Origin: Candidatus Poribacteria bacterium
Lineage (GTDB): Bacteria > Poribacteria > WGA-4E > WGA-3G
NCBI GenBank assembly: GCA_022827625.1
Contig: JAJEIE010000033.1
Span: forward strand, 62,001-126,000
DNA length: 64,000 nucleotides
Direction: 5' to 3'
The position numbers and the translations under genes are program-made. The notes beneath the pieces are model-generated. The model did not search any database. It saw only the letters and a list, made by a program, of their open reading frames with translations, and had not been told where the DNA came from. Positions within the stretch are counted from its first letter, which is position 1. Every line of letters starts with the position of its first letter. This document shows positions 24,925 through 33,790 of this stretch, one piece after another.

Positions 24925-26097
24925 ATGATACATGTAGGTGTAGGCCACTCACAAAGCCTCTCCACTACGGAAGCAGCGGAACGCGCAACACGCATGGCTA
25001 TGGGAAACGCAGGTATTGCCAAAGCCGATCTTGCCATCGTGTTCGCAACGATTAATTACCAATCAGAATATCAGGAGTTATATCAAGCCGTTCAAGCGAA
25101 CTCCAGTTGCGATGAACTTATCGGCTGCAGCGGGATGAGCGTCTTAACCTCGGCAGGCGAATTTGAAGGTGAACCGGCTATCGCCGTAATGGTCATCCGT
25201 GCTGAGGAACTCTCTGCTATAGCGTTCGCTGCCCAAGGCACAGAATCCGAGATGAGTGCCCAAATTCAGGAGCAGATTCAACCTGAAATACGTGACGACG
25301 CACTTCTCGTCATCTTTCCAGATATCCGCGCAATCAATCCAGCAGAACTCGTCAGTCAGATCGGGGGCGATGGTGCTGCACTCCCTATCGTCGGTGCTGC
25401 TGTTTCAGGCGATGCAACCGGCGCACAGATGTACCATTGGAAAGGTGAACAGGCAACGGAGCGCGGTGTCACAGGGGTCCTGCTGACAGGGAACCTCACC
25501 ACAGAGATTGGCGTCGCGCAAGGGTGCCAACCGATTGGGAAACCAAAAGAGGTTACAAAAGTCGAAGGGCGCGTCATCTTTGAGTTAGACAGTGAACCGG
25601 CATTAGAAAACTTTAAAGGAACGTTGCAACTCCTAACGCAAGATGATATTCGTAGATCCGGCGGTACGGTTTTCGTCGGTATTGCAATGGACGCTGAAAA
25701 CAGAGCGCCGACACGGGGTGATTTTCTGATCCGGAATCTGGTCGGGATTAACGAGGAACACGCCGCAATCGCTGTATCGGAGGAAGTCACAGAGGGACAG
25801 TTAGTGCAGTTTCATCTTCGGAATCCAGCCGCCGCCGCTGACGAAATCCGGGTGATTATTGCACAATTAGCCGAGAAAACGCAATCCCAACCGCCTGCCT
25901 TCGGACTCTATTTTAATTGCCTCGGACGCGGTAAAGGACTCTACGGCGCACCGAATCACGACATCGGCGTTATCCAAGATAAATTCCCAGGACTCCCCAT
26001 TATCGGATTTTTTGGAAACTCAGAGTTCGCCCCGATTGGTGGACGGAACTTCGCACACGCTTATACCGGTGTTTTTGTGCTCTGCTTCGCAAATTGA
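24925..26097 (+). CDS. FIST domain protein
   Basis: A 390-residue cytoplasmic protein with FIST_N (about 1-200) and FIST_C (about 215-370) domains. Visible hallmarks are CDELIGCSGMSVLTS, GGDGAALPIVGAAVSGDA, RGVTGVLLTGNL and the C-terminal LYFNCLGRGKGLYG with GFFGNSEFAP. FIST is proposed to be a small-ligand (amino-acid) sensing module of signal transduction proteins; here it stands alone without an output domain. GGGAGGAAAGAA precedes the ATG. The gene is followed by a GGTGCGGTT/AACCGCACC palindrome. Confidence 0.9.
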   Translation: MIHVGVGHSQSLSTTEAAERATRMAMGNAGIAKADLAIVFATINYQSEYQELYQAVQANSSCDELIGCSGMSVLTSAGEFEGEPAIAVMVIRAEELSAIAFAAQGTESEMSAQIQEQIQPEIRDDALLVIFPDIRAINPAELVSQIGGDGAALPIVGAAVSGDATGAQMYHWKGEQATERGVTGVLLTGNLTTEIGVAQGCQPIGKPKEVTKVEGRVIFELDSEPALENFKGTLQLLTQDDIRRSGGTVFVGIAMDAENRAPTRGDFLIRNLVGINEEHAAIAVSEEVTEGQLVQFHLRNPAAAADEIRVIIAQLAEKTQSQPPAFGLYFNCLGRGKGLYGAPNHDIGVIQDKFPGLPIIGFFGNSEFAPIGGRNFAHAYTGVFVLCFAN

Positions 26098-26107
26098 CAT
26101 CAGTCCC

Positions 26108-26132
26108 GGTAGGTGCGGTTTTCAACCGCACC
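26108..26132 (+). repeat. Palindrome GGTAGGTGCGGTT...AACCGCACC
   Basis: Nine-base stem (26112-26120 with 26124-26132), 11 bases after the FIST stop codon, possibly serving as a terminator. The remaining spacer to 26339 contains a second diffuse repeat, ACTATAGTGAAGTCTAAAAA near 26175, whose complement occurs near 5685, and AAGCTTTACTATAAA near 26280. Confidence 0.6.
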
Positions 26133-26339
26133 AGATCATCGAAAAAAGCATGAGATTCAATAAAACTCTTAAAACTATAGTGAAGTCTAAAAATATCTGG
26201 GCACCCTTTAGCACAACGTGCGATGAATCGCACTACTACGAGCCGTTGTTTGCTAAGGCGTAGGTGTCTACTTAATTGTAAGCTTTACTATAAATACCCT
26301 GACCCTCAATAGTGAAGCCGTTAAGGAAGGAACAAACGA

Positions 26340-27176
26340 ATGAACGAGGAGATTTTTGTCGCTCAAGAGTTTACACCCGTCAATGGATTTACATCCGGCA
26401 TCGAAGGACCCGCCTGCGACGCAGATGGCAACCTATACGCCGTCAATTACGCCAGACAACACACCATCGGCAAAGTAACACCCGATGGTACTGCAAGCGT
26501 TTTCGTCGAGTTACCGACCAGTAGCATCGGGAATGGCATCCGCTTCGACAGCAAAGATTTTATGTTCATCGCTGATTACACCAACCATAATGTCTTAAAA
26601 ATTGATATGGAGACGCGAGAGATTAGCGTCCATGCCCATGAACCGACGATGAATCAACCGAACGATCTCGCTATCGGCGCAAACGACATCCTTTATGCCA
26701 GCGACCCGAATTGGGCGGAATCGACCGGGCAAATCTGGCGAATCGACACGGATGGAACGGTAACCCTACTGGAGCCGGACATGGGAACCACAAACGGTAT
26801 TGAGGTAAGTCCTGATGAAAAAGTACTATATGTCAACGAATCAGCGCAACGCAATATCTGGGCGTATGACCTCTCGCCTGAGGGGGAAATTAGCAATAAA
26901 CGCTTGCTGATTCAGTTCCCTGATTTCAATATGGACGGAATGCGATGTGATGTTGAAGGCAACCTCTATGTCACTCGACACGGCAAGGGGACGGTAGCGA
27001 AACTCTCACCGGCGGGTGATGTATTATTAGAAGTAACATTGACAGGGAAGCTCTGTTCAAACATCGCGTTCGGCGGTCCAGATGGACGTACCTGTTACGT
27101 CACAATGGCAGACAGAGGCAATGTGGAAGTCTTCCGAGCCGATGTCCCCGGTAGAAGTTGGCAACTCTTCCAATAA
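26340..27176 (+). CDS. SMP-30/gluconolactonase/LRE family protein
   Basis: A 278-residue six-bladed beta-propeller. Typical words are EGPACDADGNLYAVN (near residue 22), NGIRFDSKD, NQPNDLAIGANDILYASDPN, TTNGIEVSPDEKVLYVNES, and DGMRCDVEGNLYVTRHGKG, which supply the metal-binding Glu, Asn and Asp residues of the family. Enzymes of this group are Ca- or Zn-dependent lactonases acting on sugar lactones; whether this one is active is not shown. No signal peptide. GGAAGG precedes ATG 26340. Confidence 0.9.
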   Translation: MNEEIFVAQEFTPVNGFTSGIEGPACDADGNLYAVNYARQHTIGKVTPDGTASVFVELPTSSIGNGIRFDSKDFMFIADYTNHNVLKIDMETREISVHAHEPTMNQPNDLAIGANDILYASDPNWAESTGQIWRIDTDGTVTLLEPDMGTTNGIEVSPDEKVLYVNESAQRNIWAYDLSPEGEISNKRLLIQFPDFNMDGMRCDVEGNLYVTRHGKGTVAKLSPAGDVLLEVTLTGKLCSNIAFGGPDGRTCYVTMADRGNVEVFRADVPGRSWQLFQ

Positions 27177-27420
27177 ACCGACAATTATTGTAGGAGGGAT
27201 TTCCAAATCCCGACCACTGACCGCTGATAGCCAAACAGAGCCATTCAATTGTCGGTTTTTGATCGCCTTTACTCAAAAAGTCGCGATTCGGAGATCGCTC
27301 CTACAGTGGAAGGTTCAGGATTTGGAAAGAATCAGAATCAACGGTATTCAGGTTTCCGTGTGGCATGAACCGGGGTATGAATGCCTCAATGGCATTCCCC
27401 GCCTCCTACAGAAGAATTGA
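27177..27420. repeat. Spacer made of composite palindromes
   Basis: No gene. REP-like element at 27190-27214 (GTAGGAGGG...CCCGAC), an oppositely oriented variant at 27280-27306 (GTCGCGATTCGGAGATCGC ending TCCTACAG), then an inverted copy of the composite GGGGAATGCC family with its CGGTATTCAGG, CCACACGG-like and GGCATTCCCCGCCTCCTACAG-type words to about 27412. The run CTACAGAAGAA closes it, as at 28398. Confidence 0.75.
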
Positions 27421-27448
27421 ATGTCTCTGGATAGCCAAACAAACCTAC

Positions 27449-27477
27449 TTGACACTTGCAACAATTTGTGGTATTAT
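27449..27477 (+). promoter_or_regulatory. Sigma-70-type promoter for the LamG gene
   Basis: Consensus TTGACA (27449-27454), 17-base spacer, TATTAT (27472-27477), 33 bases before the GTG start at 27510. Confidence 0.75.
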
Positions 27478-27509
27478 TATACACATAACTACCTACATGG
27501 AGGCAACTC

Positions 27510-28424
27510 GTGAAACAACTTTTTATTTTCTTAGTGCTGACTTTGGTGTGCTGTTCTTTCGCAACCGCTGATTTACTCGAAGGGCTTGTCCTGTATATGC
27601 CACTTGACGAAGGCGCAGGCAACGCAACTGAGGACTTCTCAGAAAACGGATTTGAAGGTGAACTCAACGGCGGTGCTAAATGGGTTGACGGTAAATTCGG
27701 GAAGGCGCTTGAATTCGCTGCATCCAGTGATTTCGTGGCGGTGGAAGACGACAACGCTTTTCACATTGAAGATGAAATTACCCAAGCCGCCTGGATTAAT
27801 CTCGACCGACTCCCAAGCGCACACGCAATCGTCTTTGGCACGCGTATGGGTGGCGGTGGAAGACATATTGGCTTCGGATATGGCATGAATCCGAACAACG
27901 GTATCAAAGTTTGGACAAACGCCGCCGGTGGCGGATTCCTTGACATCAACGATAACAAAACCGCCCTTGATACCGGTAAGTGGTATTATCTTGCCTATAC
28001 CCATACCTCTGATAACAAAGGTAAGGTGAAAATTTATGTTGATGGCGAGGTCACGCACGAACAGGATTCCAACAACCCCGTCGCACCCGCAGGTGCTACG
28101 AGTCAGGTTCAGATCGGTACATGGTCTGGTGAAGCCTGGCCCGGCATTGTTGACGAGGTTCGACTCTGGAACCGTGCACTCTCTGATGATGAGATGATGC
28201 AGAGCATGGAAATGGGGCAGAGGAGTTCTTGGCTGTCAATCCCAAGGATAAACTCGCTACATCTTGGGGTCAGATTAAGAGATTACGCTAACAGAAATGA
28301 GGCGACAATTTTTTGTCGCCTCTCTTTTTTTATAGCAAATTGTAGAATTATGTATACATTAAGCACCTACAAGAATACGTCGGGATTTGGAAATCCCTCC
28401 TACAGAAGAACTACTGAAATGTAA
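27510..28424 (+). CDS. Secreted LamG/concanavalin A-like domain protein, C-terminus frameshifted
   Basis: Starts at GTG 27510 behind GGAGG. Residues 1-21 form a signal peptide (LFIFLVLTLVCCSFATA). The rest is one LamG jellyroll (YMPLDEGAGNATEDFS, KFGKALEFAA, DEITQAAWINLD, KWYYLAYTHTSD, KIYVDGE, GIVDEVRLWNRALSDDEM). After about residue 235 the frame runs through a transcription terminator (28299-28331), which is not credible. Reading one frame over from about 28215 gives EEFLAVNPKDKLATSWGQIK and a stop at 28289-28291, before the terminator, so a one-base deletion (or sequencing error) near 28213-28220 is likely. Such proteins bind carbohydrates or adhesion ligands; function unknown. Confidence 0.8.
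   Translation: MKQLFIFLVLTLVCCSFATADLLEGLVLYMPLDEGAGNATEDFSENGFEGELNGGAKWVDGKFGKALEFAASSDFVAVEDDNAFHIEDEITQAAWINLDRLPSAHAIVFGTRMGGGGRHIGFGYGMNPNNGIKVWTNAAGGGFLDINDNKTALDTGKWYYLAYTHTSDNKGKVKIYVDGEVTHEQDSNNPVAPAGATSQVQIGTWSGEAWPGIVDEVRLWNRALSDDEMMQSMEMGQRSSWLSIPRINSLHLGVRLRDYANRNEATIFCRLSFFIANCRIMYTLSTYKNTSGFGNPSYRRTTEM
28299..28331 (+). terminator. Rho-independent terminator
   Basis: GAGGCGACAA (28299-28308) pairs perfectly with TTGTCGCCTC (28313-28322) around a TTTT loop, followed by a T-run to 28331. It ends the LamG transcript if the frameshift-corrected stop at 28291 is used. Confidence 0.93.
28379..28405 (-). repeat. REP-like palindrome, inverted
   Basis: GTCGGGATTTGGAAATCCC followed by TCCTACAG, the reverse complement of the elements at 5465, 20560, 27190 and 36184. 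Confidence 0.8.
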
Positions 28425-28475
28425 ATGTATTTTTATACTTCAACATAGTATAAGGCTTGCCGAACACCGCACACT

Positions 28476-29027
28476 ATGGAAAAATATAAATCCCTTCTAA
28501 AACGGCTCGAAAAAACAGCAAAACAATACACCAACATCGCGCCGGAGAATGGACAATTTCTCTCTATTCTCATCGGTGCTATTAAAGCACAAAACGTACT
28601 CGAAGTCGGGACCAGCAACGGCTACTCCACTATCTGGATCGCCGCTGCACTCAAGGAAACAGGTGGAAGACTCATCACGCTTGAGTTTGACCCAACACGC
28701 GCAGCGGAAGCAGAGACCCACCTTCAGGAAGCCGGACTCGATAGAATTGTTGAAGTCCGCGTCGGAAACGCACTCGACGAAATAGCCAAATGCGATGCAA
28801 CCTTTGATCTTGTCTTCCTCGATGCCGAGAAAAACGAGTATCGCCGTTATCTCGAATTGGTTCTGCCCAATATCCGTTCAGGCGGATTGATCGTCGCTGA
28901 TGATACCCTAACAATGCGCGACGAAATGCCGGACTATATCGAATACGTTTTTAATACACCCACGCTTCACTCTGTCGATATTCCTTTAGATGATGGTGTC
29001 ATTTTGAGTTATAAAACCGAGGTATAA
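28476..29027 (+). CDS. SAM-dependent O-methyltransferase (class I, catechol/caffeoyl-CoA type)
   Basis: A 183-residue methyltransferase of the O-methyltransferase family 3 type. SAM-binding motif I is VLEVGTSNGYST (near 41-52), followed by the acidic residue in TLEFDP, DLVFLDAEKNEY (metal-binding Asp region), and GGLIVADDTL with its Asp-Asp/Asn metal site. Family members methylate catechols, caffeoyl-CoA or related hydroxyls in a divalent metal-dependent way, about 200-220 residues; this one is slightly short at the N terminus. The ribosome binding site is weak. The aminotransferase gene follows 29 bases later. Confidence 0.88.
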   Translation: MEKYKSLLKRLEKTAKQYTNIAPENGQFLSILIGAIKAQNVLEVGTSNGYSTIWIAAALKETGGRLITLEFDPTRAAEAETHLQEAGLDRIVEVRVGNALDEIAKCDATFDLVFLDAEKNEYRRYLELVLPNIRSGGLIVADDTLTMRDEMPDYIEYVFNTPTLHSVDIPLDDGVILSYKTEV

Positions 29028-29056
29028 AGTATTGCTTATAGGTTTCCCATATTAAG

Positions 29057-30250
29057 ATGTCCATTCAGTTCAAATTATCAGACAAATCCACGCGTTTCAC
29101 CGAATCTGTCATCCGCGGTATGACGCAGCTCTGCTTGCGCCACAACGCAATTAACCTATCCCAAGGCACCCCCGCCTATCAGCCGCCGCCCGAAGTCACA
29201 GCCGCGGCGATCGAAGCCATTCAAGAAGGATATAATCAATATAGCATCACATGGGGGGCACCAACGTTTCGCAAAGCCATCGCCGAGAAGATGACGGCGT
29301 TTAATGGTATCCCCACGGACCCCGAGAGAAATGTTACTGTCACTTGCGGCTCAACCGAAGGCATGCTCTCGGCACTCCTCGCAATCATCAATCCCAGCGA
29401 TGAGATTATCATCTTTGAACCCTTTTATGAGAACTACGGACCCGATACAATCATCTCTGGTGCGACACCGGTCTATGTCGCCCTACAAGAGACAACTGCC
29501 TCTGATGGCACGACGCGCTTTACCTACGATGCCGCTGAACTTGCAGCGGCTTTCTCTCCCAATACAAAAGCGATTGTCATCAATACCCCGAACAACCCAC
29601 TCGGTAAGGTCTTTACCACAGATGAACTCCAACAGATTGCCGATCTCTGCTGTGAATACGATTGCCTCGCTATTACTGATGAAATATACGAGCACATGAT
29701 CTACGATGCGAAACCGCATATCAGCATCGGTTCTCTCCCACAGATGCGGGAACGGACGATTACGGTATCGGGTTTGAGCAAAGCCTACTCAATGACAGGG
29801 TGGCGGTTGGGATACGTCATTGCACCAGAGACACTCACCGATGCCATCCGTAAGATGCACGATTTTCTTACCGTCGGTGCGCCACATCCGCTCCAACGTG
29901 CCGGAGCGGTCGCGCTTCATTTGCCGCCGAGTTACCACGAAGCACTCGTTGCGAAATATAACAAGAATCGCAAACGTCTCCTGACAAGTTTGACGAAAGC
30001 CGGGTTTCGATGCCATCCGCCAGAAGGTGCGTATTACATTATGACAGACATCACAGATTTCGGTTTCCCCGACGATACAGCCTTTGCCCACTGGTTGGTG
30101 AAGGAGATCGGTGTCGGCGGCGTGCCAGGCTCCAGTTTCTATAGTCGTCCCGACCTCGGCAAGACAAAGTTTAGGTTTATGTTTAGTATGGCGGATGACA
30201 TCCTCGCGGAAGCTGGTGAACGTTTGATGCAGGTCAAAACAAAAATTTAG
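29057..30250 (+). CDS. Pyridoxal phosphate-dependent aminotransferase, class I/II
   Basis: A 397-residue fold-type I aminotransferase. Visible are INLSQGTPAYQPPPEV near the N terminus, GSTEGMLSAL (cofactor phosphate loop), INTPNNPLGKV, ITDEIYEHM, the Schiff-base lysine K242 in SGLSKAYSMTGWRLGY, and the C-terminal FRFMFSM with the substrate-carboxylate arginine. The pattern resembles the aspartate/methionine/kynurenine aminotransferase subgroup. The gene follows the methyltransferase closely and may share its transcript. Substrate not determined. Confidence 0.92.
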   Translation: MSIQFKLSDKSTRFTESVIRGMTQLCLRHNAINLSQGTPAYQPPPEVTAAAIEAIQEGYNQYSITWGAPTFRKAIAEKMTAFNGIPTDPERNVTVTCGSTEGMLSALLAIINPSDEIIIFEPFYENYGPDTIISGATPVYVALQETTASDGTTRFTYDAAELAAAFSPNTKAIVINTPNNPLGKVFTTDELQQIADLCCEYDCLAITDEIYEHMIYDAKPHISIGSLPQMRERTITVSGLSKAYSMTGWRLGYVIAPETLTDAIRKMHDFLTVGAPHPLQRAGAVALHLPPSYHEALVAKYNKNRKRLLTSLTKAGFRCHPPEGAYYIMTDITDFGFPDDTAFAHWLVKEIGVGGVPGSSFYSRPDLGKTKFRFMFSMADDILAEAGERLMQVKTKI

Positions 30251-30258
30251 AACGCATT

Positions 30259-30286
30259 TGTAGCGCAAACTGTTAGTTTGCGTGCC
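30259..30286 (+). repeat. CAAACTGTTAGTTTG palindrome
   Basis: TGTAGCGCAAACTGTTAG continuing TTTGCGTGCC, the same family as 5606, 5646, 8741, 8780, 50003 and 53835. It is 8 bases after the aminotransferase stop. Confidence 0.75.
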
Positions 30287-30313
30287 TTCTTTATTAATCG
30301 AAAAAATATTATC

Positions 30314-30520
30314 ATGGACATCTCCCTTGAAAACGAAACCCTAAATATCTACAGAAAAGAAATTGAAGCACTTATCCAGCGTGATGAAAAGTATAGAGAC
30401 TTAGGTCCTGATGCGCTTGAGGCAATTGTCAGCGCATTTGAATTTACTTTGACAAATGGACGCGAGAAGGTCCGCGCCCAAATGCTTTACGACCTCATTC
30501 ATGAGAAGAGGGACCTCTGA
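30314..30520 (+). CDS. Small acidic/helical protein coupled to a Rad50-like ATPase
   Basis: A 68-residue helical protein (MDISLENETLNIYRKEIE, then RDEKYRDLGPDALEAIV and a C-terminal ALEAIVSAFEFTLT-type helix). No family is recognised. ATG 30314 is chosen because the longer upstream frame enters a dispersed repeat. The stop codon is one base away from the ATG of the following ATPase, so the two are almost surely translated together and the protein is probably its partner or regulator. Function unknown. Confidence 0.6.
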   Translation: MDISLENETLNIYRKEIEALIQRDEKYRDLGPDALEAIVSAFEFTLTNGREKVRAQMLYDLIHEKRDL

Positions 30521-30521
30521 T

Positions 30522-32399
30522 ATGCGCTTAGAGCGGATTCGCCTTAAAACTTTCGGCTGCTTCCAACAGCAAGATTTTGAACTTCATAACGGTATTAATC
30601 TCATCTTCGGTCCCAACTTCAGTGGGAAAAGCACGCTCGTTAACGCCATCTTTTTTACGTTAACCGGCAAACCGATTGTCCCGCGCGTGGATAGCTCAGC
30701 CATAAAGAACGCGAAAGCCTATAGCGGCACAGCCGGACTCCAATTCGTCGCCGAGGGTGAACGCTACCAACTCTACCGGGCAACTGGAAAACGCATCCAA
30801 CTCCGTGCTGAGAAGGCAGACGGATGGCATGTCCTTTTCGATGATAAACGTATCAAAGCAACTGAAACAATGCTGCAAGAACGGTTTGGGATTAGGCACG
30901 AGCAGCTCGCGCTCACCACCTTTCTCCGCGAAGGCGAAATCTTTGAATTCCTCGCACGCCAGTCCACCACTCGACGCGACATCCTTCATACGCTCCTCGG
31001 TATTGATAGGTTAATAGAAGTACGGGAACGATTCATTGATACCCGTCGCATCGCTAAACGTGAACAAGGACGGATCCGTGCGCATCAAAACAGTCTCCGC
31101 TTCAACGCACGGAACGACCATAAAACCGAGATCGCACGCATCGAAGAAAAACTAAAAGGCTTGGAAGCGGCTTACGGTGCTGATACAGGGGATGCCGAGC
31201 TCATTGCTGAATGGACACAACACCAGAACCGTTTAAACACTCAGCTTGAGGCGCTGACACACCAGCGAAATGAAGCCTTAAGTGGTTTCAGTGATGTGCA
31301 GCACCTTCAGAAGATGAAAACTACAATTGAGACGGCTATTCAAAAAGCCACCGGATTAGAAGAAAAACGGGAGAAACTTATACAACAGATCGGGCGATTT
31401 GAATCCCAAATTACAGCCTTGACCAACGTTTGTAGCACCCTAAAAGCCCTCGTTGAAGGCGAAGATCAACACTGTCCAACGTGTTACCAAGAGGTCGAAC
31501 GGGAGGTCATCCAACGGATTATTGACGAGAAGACGCAAGAAAGATCAAAACGCTGCATTGAACTTGAAGCGCACAAACAGTCATTGGAAACGGAAACTGA
31601 GAATTTGAAAAGTAGACATGAACTCGAACAACGTCTTGAGACGTTGCAGGCTCGTGTGATGCAATTTCAACGGTGTGAGGAAGAAATTAAAGCCGTTCAG
31701 AGCGAACTCGATACCCTCACAGCACGGTTGAATCAAAGAGGTATCCAACACAGTGAACCCCAACCTGCTGAAACCGTTACAACCCTCGACAAATCCAAAT
31801 TGAAGGCGCAGATTGATCACGAGCGGAGACAACTTGACAAACTCAAGCGGGAAGAGGCTGTCCGCTTAGATAGACTTGCTTCCCTGCAACGCGTCAACAG
31901 AGACGCATCACATATTGAAAAAACACTCCTGAGCTTAGAACTCGCTTGTGCCGGCATTGACAAAACCATCGCCACCCTCCAGAAACAGATTCTCAAGCCT
32001 GCTGAGGAAGAACTCCATCTTTGGCTTGGAAAAATGGATCTCTTTTCTACTTCTCGCGGGAGCGGGGGCGAAACCCGCGTAGACCTACAACGTCAACACC
32101 TCCTCCCTTCGCTTACGATAGACGGCGTTGATCGGAGTTTGATGCTACTCAGCGGTAGCGAGAAGATGTTCCTCTATCTCTGTTTCAAAGTCGCCCTCGC
32201 CAATGTATTAGGTAATCCCGGTTTCTTCGTATTTGATGACCCAACGCTTCATCTGGATAGTGAACGCAAGGCATTGATGGTCGATTTTATCCACCAACTC
32301 GCCGAAGAGCATCAGGTCATTGTGACGAGCTATGATGAAGACGTGCGGGCGGGATTAGAAGGGGCGCATCTCATTGAAATGACAAGGGAAATCCCTTAA
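30522..32399 (+). CDS. Short Rad50/SbcC-like AAA ATPase with zinc hook
   Basis: A 625-residue SMC-superfamily ATPase; typical SbcC/Rad50 proteins are 850-1300 residues. Seen in order: RIRLKTFGCFQQQDFE, Walker A FGPNFSGKST (28-37), Q-loop region LTTFLREGEIF, a coiled coil (about 185-310), a CPTC zinc-hook motif (near 317), a second coiled coil (to about 490), the ABC signature LLSGSEKMFLYL (near 542), Walker B FFVFDDPTLHLD (near 567) and a final VTSYDEDV. The single CxxC suggests hook-mediated dimerisation. No SbcD/Mre11 nuclease is adjacent; instead a 68-residue protein precedes it. It could act in DNA repair or defence. The following gene is on the opposite strand and overlaps at the 3' end. 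Confidence 0.85.
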   Translation: MRLERIRLKTFGCFQQQDFELHNGINLIFGPNFSGKSTLVNAIFFTLTGKPIVPRVDSSAIKNAKAYSGTAGLQFVAEGERYQLYRATGKRIQLRAEKADGWHVLFDDKRIKATETMLQERFGIRHEQLALTTFLREGEIFEFLARQSTTRRDILHTLLGIDRLIEVRERFIDTRRIAKREQGRIRAHQNSLRFNARNDHKTEIARIEEKLKGLEAAYGADTGDAELIAEWTQHQNRLNTQLEALTHQRNEALSGFSDVQHLQKMKTTIETAIQKATGLEEKREKLIQQIGRFESQITALTNVCSTLKALVEGEDQHCPTCYQEVEREVIQRIIDEKTQERSKRCIELEAHKQSLETETENLKSRHELEQRLETLQARVMQFQRCEEEIKAVQSELDTLTARLNQRGIQHSEPQPAETVTTLDKSKLKAQIDHERRQLDKLKREEAVRLDRLASLQRVNRDASHIEKTLLSLELACAGIDKTIATLQKQILKPAEEELHLWLGKMDLFSTSRGSGGETRVDLQRQHLLPSLTIDGVDRSLMLLSGSEKMFLYLCFKVALANVLGNPGFFVFDDPTLHLDSERKALMVDFIHQLAEEHQVIVTSYDEDVRAGLEGAHLIEMTREIP

Positions 32400-33790
32400 A
32401 ACCTTTCAAGATAAATATCACCTTTGTCTTCCTGCATATTGCTCCAGACAACAACCCACTGTCCGTTTCCAATCGAGACCACAAACGGTGGATGATGTTC
32501 TCCATGACTTGTGGAGATAGGAACGCCGGTTTCTTCCCACAACAGCGTACCCGACAAATCAATTTGCTGTCCATAGATAGCATCTCTACTCTCTTCGCCG
32601 AAGTCCTCTCGGTAATCTACCCACGCCACGAAAAACCGATCTTTCTCAGTTTGGACAATGAACGGCTTGTCCTGATGACCACCCGCAGTGCAGAGCGGAA
32701 TACCATCCTTTTCCCAAGCAAGCGTCCCATCCGCACGGACGCGCTGCGCATATAAGTCAGAATAGACATCGCGCTCATCACGCCACACCGCAATAAATCC
32801 GCCACTCCCATCGCTAACAACTGAGGCATGTTTTTGGATGCCAACAGCAGTGCATACAGGGATACCATCTTCATGCCATAGCTTACTGCCGTCAGGCGCA
32901 ATCCGCTGTGCATAGAGTTGGTCGTTAATGAAGTTTTCATACACCTGCCACAAGACGATAACCCCGCCTTCGCCATCGGCAATCACACGGGGTTCCCCTT
33001 GCATGCCCTTCGTCGGTGTAACAAAGATTGGGGTCTCCCATAACGGTTCCGCATCCAGACTCAGCCGATATGCCTTTAGGTGCCATGCTTCGTAGCCGAT
33101 AACGTCCCACCAAACGATATAAAACCCACCCGTTGCATCTCTAACCGGGATAGGATTGCTCTGCAACGATTCTGAAGGAAAAACAGGAATGCCATCCGTT
33201 TTCCATATCGGTTCACCTGTAGCACTAATCCGCTGGATGTAAAGGTCCTGAAATTCAGAACTCCGGCGTTCATCTTCCCAGACACAGATAGCACCCCCTT
33301 CACCGTCGCTCATAATCGCTTGCGTCGATTGATCTGCAGTATCCACACAGACAGGAATACCATCGGTTTGCCAGAGAACCTCTCCGTTCAGATTCACCGC
33401 TTGCGCGTAAATATCCCAGTTGCTTCTATCACGCCTGTCGTTCCAGACCACAATTGCGTGGGTATCGTGTCGAACCATACGCAGCCGACGTTGATTTCTA
33501 TCTGCTGTACATATCGCCAATCCGTTGAGTTCCCACCGCGTTTTCTCAGCACTATCAACGCGCTGGGCATAGACATCCCAGTCCTGCCCCGTCCGATAGT
33601 CCTCCCACATAACAATAACGCCGCCCTCACCGTCGTCCACAACCCACGGCAGGAATTGCCCATCTACCGCAGTCGAAACGGCAACTTCAGCCGATGCGGT
33701 GCTACAGAGGAGACAAGCCCCTACAAACAAGAAAAATGTCAGGTGCGCAAAGGGTCTGATTAATCCGTGAAAAGCGTTTTGGGAGTCCAT
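32396..33790 (-). CDS. Exported repeat protein, probable beta-propeller
   Basis: A 464-residue protein with a signal peptide (LTFFLFVGACLLCSTASA). The mature part consists of about seven to eight imperfect repeats, each containing D(G/A)EGGVIVxWxDxR, then DxYAQRVxxxG and a segment W..DGIPVC. The pattern of aromatic and Gly residues is that of a beta-propeller or beta-sandwich repeat as found in exported proteins of Poribacteria- and Planctomycete-like genomes. The start at 33790 overlaps the end of the SixA gene by 31 bases, suggesting a two-gene operon. Function unknown. Confidence 0.75.
   Translation of the reverse strand: MDSQNAFHGLIRPFAHLTFFLFVGACLLCSTASAEVAVSTAVDGQFLPWVVDDGEGGVIVMWEDYRTGQDWDVYAQRVDSAEKTRWELNGLAICTADRNQRRLRMVRHDTHAIVVWNDRRDRSNWDIYAQAVNLNGEVLWQTDGIPVCVDTADQSTQAIMSDGEGGAICVWEDERRSSEFQDLYIQRISATGEPIWKTDGIPVFPSESLQSNPIPVRDATGGFYIVWWDVIGYEAWHLKAYRLSLDAEPLWETPIFVTPTKGMQGEPRVIADGEGGVIVLWQVYENFINDQLYAQRIAPDGSKLWHEDGIPVCTAVGIQKHASVVSDGSGGFIAVWRDERDVYSDLYAQRVRADGTLAWEKDGIPLCTAGGHQDKPFIVQTEKDRFFVAWVDYREDFGEESRDAIYGQQIDLSGTLLWEETGVPISTSHGEHHPPFVVSIGNGQWVVVWSNMQEDKGDIYLERF

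Noticed and set aside
27082-27420. Small frame after the SMP-30 gene
   Set aside because: It begins inside the SMP-30 gene in another frame and otherwise consists of dispersed repeats.
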